A stretch of DNA of 64,000 bases, from contig NC_090261.1 of assembly GCF_037325665.1 (NCBI RefSeq), forward strand, positions 34,856,128 through 34,920,127, given 5' to 3'. The notes beneath the pieces were generated by a model. It was not told the DNA's origin, did no database searches, and was given only the letters and a program-made list of their open reading frames with translations. A program made the position numbers and the translations under genes. The stretch is from Littorina saxatilis. Lineage: Eukaryota; Mollusca; Gastropoda; Littorinimorpha; Littorinidae. Below, piece after piece: positions 33,701 to 46,858 of the stretch (position 1 is its first letter; every line of letters starts with the position of its first letter).

Positions 33701-36700
33701 TTGTTTCCGATACCTGTCTGATTAAAATCATCGTTTTTTCACGAATGACGGCTCTTTGGCAGATCTGGTGAGTTGGAAACTGTCTATGAATGTTTCATTT
33801 AATGTCAAATGCGTACATTCTTGTCGATATTGTTACCTTTGGGCTCATAAATTAAGTCAATCGTCGTGTTGTCCGAAAGTGACTTTTGTCAGCATAGAAC
33901 TTACTGTGCTTTGATCATTGACTGAGAAGAATCTTCCGATGACACTAGTTCATTTCACTACGCGACTGCAGATCTGCAAGGAAACTTATGGCAGGGGAAA
34001 TAAGCTTAACTGAAGACGAATAAGCGGAGTAACTGTTCTTCAACGGATTGCTCTTACACTGATCTAAATATTTAGATCTTGTCGTCTGCTAGTCTGCTAG
34101 TAAGTAGTCTTCGGTCGTGTGAAAGTCACATCTATTTCGACTGTGTGCATCGATCCGTGTAGTGAAATGTTGATCTTTGATGATTTGGCAACATAACTTC
34201 GCTAAATGTGCTTCGAGTGTATCTCCCCGTTAACCGCATTTGAAAACGTCTTTTAACAAGACCATGTTTCGACAGCCCAGACGGGGAGGATCCTCGATAG
34301 CTCACATTTTTATAATGTTTTCCGCCGTTTTTTGAAGAATCCTTTCAAATTTGCTATTCCAAAAGTACCTTATGACACGACTCGAGTGGCAAAGAACATT
34401 CTCTGCAATTCCTGTCTCAGTCCGTGCAGCCGTTTCGGGTCCTATCGTCATCATACAAACATACACACAGACACACAAGAACCAGCTTTAAAAGTTAGAT
34501 TATGTAGGAACCATGTGAACCAGTGATTTTTTCTTATGTACAACAGATACTACAGTATTTCTGCTTTATGAAAAGCAATATTTCAAAAACAAAACTAGAG
34601 ATTTGAATTTTGACCACTTTTCCCCCTTTCTGTCACCAGTACAGAAGAACAACTCATGTACAAGTTACTTTGTACCTTTGATTTCTAGGAAAAATTCAAT
34701 TTTTTGACAAGCGTGCATTTTATTCTGTTTATACGCACGCACGCAAACACACACAAAATTGGACTACTTGCACTAGCCAGCTTTCAGCTTTGAATGTCTT
34801 TTCAATGCTTGCTTCTAATAAAGCAAAACAAACAGGCACCCAAAGAACGGCAAGAAATACCACAATCAGTAGCATCAAATGATTCTTACAAACCTAACAG
34901 ACCGAGACCGCTCGTAACCATTCACTCCTCACCTTCAATAGGCCAAGGTCTTTTCAGCTGTGTCACAGCGGCTGCAAGTGCACCCTTCTCACTCCTGGGG
35001 ATAAAATGTACAGGCAATGTAACGTTTGCAGCAATTTCAAATTTACAGTCAGCACAACATGTATAAACATGACACACAATGTTACCTCTTTCTTCATATT
35101 TTCACAAAAAAGACCTTTAAAACTGCATGTTGTGATACCCTGATAAAAATATCTCTGTTTGAATCTCTTGAGTTTCTCTGGTGAGATAATTTAAATTATG
35201 TGTTACTGTATTGTTTTATAGAGTATTGTATAATGTTCAAAACTGATAGTTAAGTATTGGTCGCCAAAATATAATTTCCATCACGCCTCTACTGCCCAAA
35301 AGTTCCCTTCTTTTTCTCTTCATCACCATGAGAAAGACCAACAACAGAAGTATACACCAAGATATCCCAGGATGAAGAACAGTCGAGAAAAAGCATCAGG
35401 AAAAATTCTCCGAAAACTGGCTTGCGTTCACTTGTCTAGGTTCCGGTGAGGATAATAAATATAGCAATTTGTAATTCAATCAAGTTGGCGTTTTAATGAA
35501 ACAGATCCTGTGATTGGTCAGAATGCCCCAACTCATTAAAAGGTACCGGTCATCAATCGTCGATGTACACTAGTTAAAAAATCCAATGACCACCTGCTGG
35601 CGAGGCACATTGATACAACCTAAACTAGTCTCGGTTAGCTTTGAGGGTTATTTTACAAGTAGGAAATATGAAGGCCAACAAAATACCGAGACCATAAGTT
35701 ATGCGAAGTGATGACGTCGAATGCGTGACGTAAGTTGATGCATGAATTCATCCGAACTACGTCAGTCAATTCCAAAGATCGCTTTTGTGATGAAAAGAAT
35801 TTGTTTTAGAGTTTGCTGTCCAGAAACCCGTCAATAAAGAAGGGAAAATGTATGTGAAAGAAAACCAAACCAGGAGCAGAGTGATAAGATAGGAATACAG
35901 AGACATATTTCTTGGAACTTGACCCTTGCAGGTAGGTGGACTGAAAGTAGTATGTGAACAGAACCGAACCAATTCTGTCTGTTTAGAACAGCATGAAAGC
36001 AGAAAAGAGATCGTCGTCAGATTGAATTACAATAACAAAGTTTCAAATGGAAGCGTGTCAATGTGTAAAAAGCTCCCTCAAGACCCACCTTTTCCGATCC
36101 GCCTTTTCTGCTGATCAGTGAGAATCAGTTACTTCACCTTGTACAAAATGTTTGGCACCGATGTATAATATTCTTTTAGAGTTTTTAATAATGTACAGTT
36201 AGATATTTGCTTTATTATCCTTTATTTTGTACTTGTTTTATTATTATTATTATTTTTTGTACGGTTGATTGTGTGGAATGTAAGGTTGTGAGATTGTTAT
36301 GTACGAGTGTATGCATGAAGCGCCTTTGTAAACGCCACGAGCTTCCCTTTGGGAAGGTGTGCGCGTATAAATAATCATTATTATTATTATTTTAATTAAA
36401 AGGCGATTTGAGAGCCTCTCTTGACAGAACACAGACAAAATGTAATTATTTAGATTGCTCCAGGACTCTTTTCTTGAAGGAACATTTTCTTTCTCAGGCG
36501 CCAATTGTTTTCCTTGTGAAGACAGTTGTTATCCTAAAATAACAGCAGATCCACAGTCTGATTTCTGTTTTAAAACACTTCAAAGTAATATGCACATATT
36601 TTGCATATTTTCAAAGTACATGTATTTCAAAAACATAATTTTTAACTTCAGTGCAGTCTTGATCAACACAGACTTAAACATGTTTCAGACAGGACAGAAA

Positions 36701-36865
36701 AATGTACCCTTGCAGGTCAGCTAGAACTTTCTCCACTTCGCCTTTCTCAATGCTGTCCTTCAACTGCCCAGCTTGGGAAAAAGCCGCTGTGGCCGCTGCT
36801 TGAGAGACAGTTGACTTGGGTGTTTCTTTGCGCTTTGTTGCCGGTCCTTTTTCCTCCATTTGTAC
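26838..36865 (-). CDS. LRPPRC: LRPPRC-like exons, block 4 (C-terminus)
   Basis: Exons 36865-36708, 34994-34933, 32843-32711, 32244-32126, 31610-31498, 30980-30912, 30541-30448, 28407-28265 and 26903-26838. The first has a charged start (MEEKGPATKRKETPK) that looks like a disordered linker. Later ones carry further helical repeats: LESIFESLAKQGDLDTLKEL, ESIGKNLISEKNYTEPLSVL, ADVLESLLKMKKDLDEKQG, NQGDADALEKTCESIVKDG. The last exon encodes 21 residues, AEESSDSDSSSSSDEEKESK plus a final Arg, an acidic tail with likely casein-kinase-type sites. TGA is at 26838-26840. No clear poly(A) signal was located below it. Confidence 0.78.
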
Positions 36866-38824
36866 CTTGTGTGGAGACAAATTTCGTTCATTAGTTTTTC
36901 TGTTCACATGGGGGAAGTATAACTCTGGCTGATTCGCATTATCATGTATGGAGACATTATTTACAAGCATTTACTAACATAGGCAAAAAGACACACCATC
37001 AGAGAGAAAGACACACCATCAGAGAGAAAGACGCACACAGAGAGAAAGACACAGATGCACAGAGAGAGAAAGACATACCGCCAGAGAGAAAGATGCACAG
37101 AGAGAGAAAGACCCGCAGAGAGAGAGAAAGACGTCTGACGCACATGGAGAGAAAGACGCGCACACAGAGAAAGACGCATGCCAGAGAGAAAGACCCGCAC
37201 AGAGAGAGAAAGACGCAAATTAAGAGTATGACCCACATTGAGAGAAAGACGCGCACAGAGAGAAAGACGCATGCCAGAGAGAAAGACGCATACCAGAGAG
37301 AAAGACCCGCACAGAGAGAAAAAGACGCAAATTAAGAGTATGACCCACATTGAGAAAAAGACGCGCACACAGAGAAAGACGCATGCCAGAGAGAAAGACG
37401 TGCACAGAGAGAGAAAGACGCAAATTAAGAGAATGACCCACATTGAGAGAAAGACGCGCACACAAAGACGCATGCCAGAGAGAAAGACATGCACAGAGAG
37501 AAAGACGCATGCCAGAGAGAAAGACCCGCACAGAGAGAGAAAGACGCAAATTAAAAGTATGACCCACATTGAGAGAAAGACGCGCACAGAGAGAAAGACG
37601 CATGCCAGAGAGAAAGACCCGCACAGAAAGAGAAAGACGCAAATTAAGAGTATGACCCACATTGAGAGAAAGACGCGCACACAGAGAAAGACGCATGCCA
37701 GAGAGAAAGACGTGCACAGAGAGAGAAAAACGCAAATTAAGACTATGACCCACATTGAGAGAAAGACGCGCACATAGAGAAAGACGCATGCCAGAGAGAA
37801 AGACGCGCACAGAGAGAAAGACGCAAATTAAGAGTATGACCCACATTGAGAAAAAGACGCGCACACAGAGAAAGACGCATGCCAGAGAGAAAGACGCGCA
37901 CAGAGAGAAAGACGCAAATTAAGAGTATGACCCACATTGACAGAAAGACGCGCACACAGAGAAAGACGCATGCCAGAGAGAAAGACGCGCACAGAGAGAA
38001 AGACGCAAATTAAGAGTATGACCCACATTGAGAGAAAGACGCGCACAGAGAGAAAGACGCATGCCAGAGAGAAAGACCCGCACAGAGAGAGAAAGACGCA
38101 AATTAAGAGTATGACCCACATTGAGAAAAAGACGCGTACACAGAGAAATTAAGACGCATGCCAGAGAGAAAGACCTGCACAGAGAGAAAAAGACGCAAAT
38201 TAAGAGTATGACCCACATTGAAAGACGCGCACACAGAGAAAGACGCATGCCAGAGAGAAAGACCCGCAGAGAGAGAGACCCGCAGAGAGAGAGACCCGCA
38301 GAGAGAGAGAAAGACGCGCACAGAGAGAAAAAGACGCACATTGAGAGAAAGACGTGCACAGAGAGAAAGACATACCACCAGAGAGAAAGACACACCACCA
38401 GAGAGAAAGACCCGCACAGAGAGAGACCCGCAGAGAGAAAGACCCACATTGAGAAAAAGACTCGCACAGAGAGAAAAAGATGCACACTGAGAGAAAGATG
38501 AGCACAAATCTAAGAGAGACCCACAATAATGCCTGATCACAGACAATCAAAAAACAATTTTATTTTTTTAATTTATTTTTTTATTCTGAAATTTAGAACG
38601 TTGGCAGTCTTTTTGTTTTTGGATCTGATCACAGACAGACAGGCAGGCAGGCAGACAGGCACACAGATACAGACAGACAGACCAAGGCACAGACAGATAG
38701 AAAGAAACAAGCAGGCACTGACACACACACATCTGAAGTGATATTCCCTTCCCCCTCATACACATACTGACAGAATGTTTGTCTCTCTTTATAATTCTCT
38801 CTCCTCTCACACCCACCCACTCAA

Positions 38825-38862
<38 letters not shown>

Positions 38863-41800
38863 ACACCACACCACACCACACACACACCACACACACACCA
38901 CACACACACACACAATCTCTCACTTACAGGAGGCTGATAATCTGGAACCTCAAATGAAACAGGGAGACCAGCCGTCTCTAAATTTCGAGCCAGAAAGCGG
39001 AGTGTGCGAGCGCTGGGTGCGAGCATTTCTTCCTCGTACTGAACCAGAACATCCTTTGCCCTTTCAAAGTCCTTTTGGTTGACTGAAAACACACAGACAA
39101 TTTCAATGTCATACCTTGTCAGGAGAGAGAAATAATACCTGTCTGTAACTTAGTATGACATTTTCTAGTAAGAGACTTAATTTCCTGCATGATTTACATT
39201 TGTTTTAACTTTAATTTTTTTTAAATTGTCTACGCTCTCAAAATATGTTACGTTTCATGCACTGAGAACAGAAATATTGTTCAGTTTATCTTGGCACACT
39301 ATTTTGGTCAGCTGAGTATATACTCTCTCACTTTCCCATTCTTTTCCACACCACAAGTGTAATCATGAAGACAACCGGAAAAAGTCTATAAAACTTCAAA
39401 CAACATGCAACGTTCCTCCTCCTCAAAATATCCCAATCCTTATTTAAATAAACAAGAAGGGCAAAGCCCATACGACTCACATGCTTGACCTCGACCTTTA
39501 GGGTAACTAAACCTAGCAATGACATCATACACTAAGAACTGCTTTACACATTTTTCCTACCAAAATACATGTGACCTTGACCCAAGGTCAAGGTCATCCA
39601 AGGTCATGCAACACAAAGCTGTTAATTCAAGACATAGGAAGTACAATGGTGCTTACTGGCTCTTTCTACCATGAGATATGGTCACTTTTAGTGGTTCACT
39701 ACCTTATTTTGGTCACATTTCATAAGGGTCAAAGTGACCTTGACCTTGATCATATGTGACCAAATGTGTCTCATGATGAAAGCATAACATGTGCCCCACA
39801 TAATTTTTAAGTTTGAAACAGTTATCTTCAATAGTTCAGGGTCAAGGTCACTTCAAAATATGTATACAATCCAACTTTAAAGGACCCTTGCGACCTTGAC
39901 CTTGAAGCAAGGTAAACCAAACTGGTATCAAAAGATGGGGCTTACTTTGCCCTATATATCATATGTAGGTGAGGTATTGAATCTCAAAAACTTCAGAGAA
40001 AATGGGAAAAATGTGAAAAATAGCTGTTTTTTAGGCAACATTTATGGCCCCTGCGACCTTGACCTTGAAGCAAGGTCAAGATGCTATGTATGTTTTTTGG
40101 GGCCTTGTCATCATACACCATCTTGCCAAATTTGGTACTGATAGACTGAATAGTGTCCAAGAAATATCCAACGTTAAAGTTTTCCGGACGTCCGGACGTC
40201 CGGACGTCCGGACGGACGGACGGACGACTCGGGTGAGTACATAGACTCACTTTTGCTTCGCATGTGAGTCAAAAATGCAACAGTCCTCAGTACTCAAAGA
40301 TGTCTTTTTCAATAGTTCACACATACCATAGCCACGGATTAGATGGAACAGCATGTTGTCTCTGTCGATGCCAAACATTTCCTTGGTCACTTCAGCGAGT
40401 GCCTCCAGTTCTTTGATCTGAAACAGAGCTGAACTGTGAGCATGGCTAATCAGTACAACTCAAAGGAGCAGACACTGCTGATAAACACTGAAATGTTAAT
40501 CATTATTCACAAGAGGTATTCGCCGTTAACCATATCACCTGGGGAAAAAAACACAAGAAAAAAAGCTCACACAAAAACAGTCATTTCGCAAAAGGCATAA
40601 CCAGTCAAACTAAAGTATAATGATAACATTACTTTGACAAGTAAAACCATCTAATGGAATCAAAACATTACAACTGTGCAGCTGATGAATTATTTTCCAG
40701 TATTTTCAATTATTAATCAATAAATTGGCCAACATTTCCAGACATTGCATTAATCATTTGAAATAATCAAATGAACTCCTATTTTGCATAGAATCCTCTG
40801 TAGCAAATGAATAATACATAAAGAAAGTATGACAACCAAGCAATAAACATTCCCAGTGACTGAACCTTGCTTACCATATTGCGCTCAATAAAACTCTGGC
40901 AGTAGTAGTTCAGCCTCTGCATGTTGGCTCTCAGCCCTGGTGTCTGTCAAAGAAACCCACAGTTCCAAATTGTCATGTTCAAATCACACATGCACAAACA
41001 GAAAAGCGCACACTTTTAAAAGACACAGGCACTCAAACTCAAAGACATACTTTCTTTCTGCGTCATGTTCCCACAAACACACACACAAACTCAATTTCAT
41101 TTAATTTTTCAGAGGGGGCCAGTGATGCCCAAAGGGACGGAAACACCAACACACAGAACTTTGCACACCATGCTCACCTCCATGATTTTTCTGGCTTTCT
41201 TGATGTGTCCACACTCAATGAAGTCGGCAATCAGGTGATGGAACACATTCATCAGTCCATACAGCTCTGTCAGCACGTCTACCACTGGAAGACAGAACAA
41301 GCAAAGAAAATGCTTACACGACTTGCCTTCGTCATGTCCCATTACAGTGGAACCCCCAACAGAGTTATTTTCGGAATGTGTCTTTTACCAACATTTCTTA
41401 TCATCACAAAAATTGAAGAAATCCATTCAAATGTTCAATTCTTTTCTCTAAAAAAAGAAAATTAAATAAATAAAGAAAATTAAATTAAAACAAAAAAACC
41501 CCACCTTTTTGTAGCCTATCTGGATCTTCCTTGTTAATGAAGAACTGCAAAACTTTGTCCACTTTTGGTGAACGACGTTGGGTTTTGACAAACTCTTCAA
41601 ACTCTGCCAGGATTCTATCCGAGTCCCCACTGAAACACGAATAAGACACAATAGTTACACAACATGTCATAAAAATGAGCTACATTTGTGATAAGAAAAA
41701 ACAGCAAACACCAACTTCGAAGCAGAAAAAGACTGACAAATCAGAGATGACGCTAAGTGCCTCATTTCTTTTAGCCTTTGCCTCAGCCATTCACCGTATT

Positions 41801-44800
41801 TGTCGAATAATGAGGTAATCATAAGAGGGAAGGTGTGGGTGTCCGTGCGTGCATGTGACTGCTTAGAGTGAGAGAGAGAGAGTGAGAGAGAGTGAGAGTG
41901 AGAGTGAGTGAGAGAGAGAGGGAGGGAGGGAGGGAGGGTGGGAGGGAGGGAGGGAGGGAGGGTGTGGGTGTGCGTGTGACTGATTGCATGTGTGCATGCA
42001 TGTTTATGTGCTATATGCACATATGCGCAAATGTGCACACACATACACATGTACCAGTGCACTTTGGTCTTAGCCAAAAAGCGCTCAAACACTGCTCCAA
42101 CCCACCTGTCAACAAGCTTGTCCATGTAGCTGTCCAGAACAGGGATGCTGTCTCTGGGCACATAGCCACACTCAAACAAAGTGTCCATCAGTTTCTTGGC
42201 GGCATCTGCATCAGCAGCAGCAGACACAATGTCGCTGAAGTACTGTGGTTTTGGTATGGACTGTTTTTCTACAATGTCCTTGTGCCTGTCAGCATATCTT
42301 TTCAAGGCATCCACTGCAGCTGGATAGAAAGAAAAGAGCAGATCTAGTCTCTGGTGTCTCTATTGTTACTCAGTCTCATTCTCAAAACAAAACATGATTA
42401 AACATGCTGAGACCGATGTACCATAGAAAATAGTTTATAAGAAATGAACACACACTAGATGGCAGTTAATAATAAATGAACTCATATTGGCTGGCTATTA
42501 TGGTGTAACAAGTTCATGTAAGAGAGTAAACTTCACACCAAAATGCCACGCTACCAATGGCTAACAAAGAATGAACACCATAACTGAAAATACACCCTGA
42601 GTAACCAATCTTAACCAGTCTGCCGATATAAGCCATAACACAGTACTTCTAAATATACAGATATTGTTCTGCTAAAAACAAATTCTCACAAGAATTCACT
42701 GACATTTTTGATTGAGAAATTCTTTTCGAAACAACTGGACCTACAGTTCCTTCCATATCATTTGTCTTGATCAAGCAGCTTTCAGACCGTCTGAACAATT
42801 CATGGTGAAAAAATATCCGACAAAACATTTACCATCTGTCTGCCCTTGTGAGACTTGTAGAGCTGCCAACTTGAGTACCGCTGCCTGGTAGTTTTTGTGC
42901 TCTGGAAAAGTTGTCTCTCTGCAACAGGGAATACACATATCACTCATACTTTCAGGTTCGCTCGAGTGATACAGGTGATCTAGTGATAGATTACCATCCT
43001 GAGATCTAACCTATTTGCTCAATTAAGCGCAAATTTCCATTTCGCATTTGTTGAACATTAAACTACCAACACGCTTTCACGGAACTTAGATAATCTGAAT
43101 AACCTCATCTCTGCATTTAAAAAACAAAACCCATCCAACTCTACTTATTTAACTAACCTAAAAGCAGTGCACACATAAGTTCATCCACATATTTATTAAT
43201 TTTCTCAATTCTTTTATTCATCTATTCTATTCAGCTGCACTGTCAGCTTTCTAGATGATCCATAGGATGCCCCACAATTGCTTTTGTTTGCAACAGATAA
43301 AGCGTGACTCACAACTCCTGGATGAAGTGCTGTGCCTTTTCAACGTCTTTGACGAACATGGCATACATGTAGGCCAGCTGACCTAGGACTTGGGGAGGAA
43401 AGACGAAACCCTCTGCTTCTAGTGTAGATTTAACTTTCTCTGCTTCTTCCACATCCTGAAAAACAGTGGACAAATTTATTGAGCGAGTCACAATACTTTC
43501 TTTCAGTATCTAAAATTGATGTAAACTAGAACCAAGTGTACTGTACAAAACTTGCAGACAAAAATGTCTTTAACAAATTATTATTTTGCTGTCATCAACT
43601 AGTCTAACACGCACTTACATATACACTGAAACCCCCCTTTCAAGACCATAAGAAATGTGAGATAATCAAGTCTTAAAAAGGGGGTACACTTACAGAGGCT
43701 ATGAACAGAACATCTGAAAATGAAGGTCTTAAACATTGAAGGATATTAAAAGGGAGATTACACTGTGCACAGATACAAACACAGACACAAAGACACACAC
43801 AGACACACGCCAGCTCTTGGAGAAATAAATGCCCAGGACACTACATCAGTTCCAATACATCCGCTGTGAATAACCACACACAGATAACAAACTCATTTTA
43901 TAAACACGCACAAGCAGGACTGACATGTCCCTTACCCCAACTCCACAGGCTTTGAGGAGAAGGCGTTTCTGTGCACCCTTGTTGTTGGGGTTCTGTCTGA
44001 CCAGCGCCTTCAGCTCCTCCAGTGACAGGTCAAACGACATAGGTCCTGCAAGCCCTCTCTGGAAACAGAAACAAATAATAATGTATCGATTGGAGATTGG
44101 ATTTCCCTTCTTTGAGTCATGTGACGTCAGAGGCCGACAAAACTTTATAATTTGGCTTTTCAGGTTGACCGAAACTTCAAAGGAACTCAAAAAAAAACAA
44201 CGTCATGTGTTTGATTGCATGTGTGTGTGCTGTTCAATGTCAAAACAACAACAAAGTGAGTACATGACGTGTGTTTTGTAGTTCCTTTGAAGTTTCGGTC
44301 AACCTGAAACGCCCAAATATGAAGCTTATGTGTTTGATTGCATACATGTGGATTGCATGCATGTGTGTGTGTGTGCTCGTTCAATCGTCAAAACAACAAC
44401 AAAGTCATAAGTACCTGAAAGGAATTCGATCGATACATAAATGTTATTTGCGTGTTTGACCAAAATATGACATTTTACACAGATCTCGACAGTCATTGTT
44501 CACCTCGACCGCTAGCGCGGTCTCGGAGAACAATGACTGTCTCGATCTGTGTAAAATGTCATATTTTGGTCAAACACGCAAATAACGTATATTAAACATT
44601 ACCTGCTATTCAGACTTGGTCGGGTGACAGACGTTTTCTTCCACACGAGATAACGTTGATTGTCTAACGAAGCCGTCAGGCTGAGTTAGACATCAGCTAA
44701 TCGAGTGTGGAAGAAAACTCTGTTACACAAACAAGTCGGAATAGCATTTATGTCTCACAGCTTCAACAGAGGAGAGAACAAACACGTTTTGCGTACTCAA

Positions 44801-46826
44801 GCTTGACAAACCTAAACACAGGAGCAGCCATTGTGGAGAGATCTACTTTTTGACGGAAGTGAACGAACAACTATGAATGACGTCTCGGTATATGTGAATG
44901 ACGTCACAGTCATCGTCACAGTCTGTATCTTTTGAAGCATCGCATTCTTCATGACGTCTTTCTGTGTCTGCATCCGCGAAATGTTTGTTCTTTTCGGGGT
45001 CTTTGTCATCTATGTTCAGAACTCTGTCCTTCTAGTTTCAGACTAACAGGCCTCCTGAGCGAGCCACTTTCCAAGGGCAGCTAAATTCGCGTATGGAAAC
45101 AGTACTGTCGTCTGGGATGCCGTTCTCAGTATTCTCAGCGTTGAAGAATTTGTAAAGAGATGAAACGATAACAGCAGGAGAAATAAAAGTCGTGTGTGCA
45201 TTTTGGGGCTTTTGGAGGGACGATTTCGAGTTTGAATCCGTTCTTGCACATGCTACAAAGCGTGTAACATACAATCTTGCACACGTTTGCTTTAGTAGTG
45301 GCAAAGAAGGAAAGCGTGTGACATAAAACAATGACGTCATGTCGACAAAAATAAGTCCTTCAGCTTTTTAACACTAGGTTGTGTGTTCTTCTACTAACTG
45401 CAAAGCCTGATATTATTTTGGCGTAGTCAACTTCGCGATGTCTACTTCACAAAGCTTACTATGGCTTACTGTACTTTGGCACTACATTTTTGGTAAAAAG
45501 GCTTCGCAAAGTCTTTGCGAAACGAACTGCGGGTTCAATTCATGAAGGCCTTAAGCAGATCAGGTACCCCTCACTGGAACAGCCTTTGTATAGACAGGAA
45601 TGTCGTACCAACATTGCATAGAAAACTTTCTACTCACAACTTGATTGCGCCAGCTTGTAGGAACTTTACCTAACTGTAAGTGTAATAGAACAGGTAACCC
45701 TCACTGAAAGGGCCTTGTAATATACACTCTGACATTCTAAAAAGAGTTATGTTTCATATTTTTTAAGTTCAAGGCTTACAGTAACAAAGAGGCCGCCATT
45801 TCACATGGTTATTGTTCAACACCACATCTGGAAAGAGGCGACCATTTCATACTCTTATCGTTCAAAGCTGCAGCTAGTACGTGGCAGCTTATATCATACA
45901 ATTATAATTCTTAAAACTACAGAATGTACAGCAAAACATTTTCAATGGGTCAGAAGAGTAAATGCTTGTGGATTAACAGAACAGAGGTACCTCTATTTAA
46001 AGACTCTCAAAATCTAAGAAATGTAGGTATTGTTACGGAGGTAAATTTAGTGACACTGAAGAAATCATCTGAGAAAATAAGGTCTTATATGACAGACAGT
46101 CTTATGGCGGTGGGTCTTAAAATAGAGGTTCCACTGTACCGTAGTATTTTCTAACAAAAACTAGGAGTAAATTTGTCTTATGACTTACATCTGTATCACC
46201 AGCTGTGTCTGAGGACACCAAACCGTTCAGCTTCTGCAACATACAAGAGCTCACATCAGGAATACTGTACCACCATCTAAAACTTAAGAAATAGATTTTC
46301 CTCTGAAACTAAAGATATGTCTGCAGATGCTTAACTCTTACCAGTTCGGGGGTTTTAGGGCATATTTTACAGTGCTGTTGGTGCATACTTGCTGAGTGGC
46401 TATCTGGGGTCATATTCTAAATGAAATATAGAAAGTTATATATCAAATGAAAGGAAAATGAATAAGCTTTTCATATTTGCAAAGAGAATTGTGCTATCTT
46501 TAAAGGTAAAAATTTTTATGGGGGTGACAACATGATTTTTGTTGAAATTTGTACGCCCATTTTTTGGAACACGTGTCAAACACAAAGAAGAATTTTTTGT
46601 TGTGTTCAGTTTATTTTAGATATGCTTCTAACTAGTCTGTTTGGGCATTCATTTTACATAACATAGCAACGTTTTATAGAGTTTTGCTGATAAACAAAAA
46701 AGTTATTATCACCTGAATACCCCCACCCAAATTTCAAAGTTGGACGTTTCATGCCAAAAAAAATATTCTGTTTACGGTATCCTGACTGACCCTATTTTTT
46801 CGCGCGACCCTAGACTTTTGTTTGGC

Positions 46827-46858
<32 letters not shown>

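Noticed and set aside
36961-38546. Frames up to 270 codons across the minisatellite
   Set aside because: They arise from the repeat unit having no stops; no splice sites or conserved sequence.
44812-45340. Two - strand frames of 65 and 100 codons in an LRPPRC-like intron
   Set aside because: They match no family I know, have no splice support in phase with the host gene, and lie in repeat-rich sequence.
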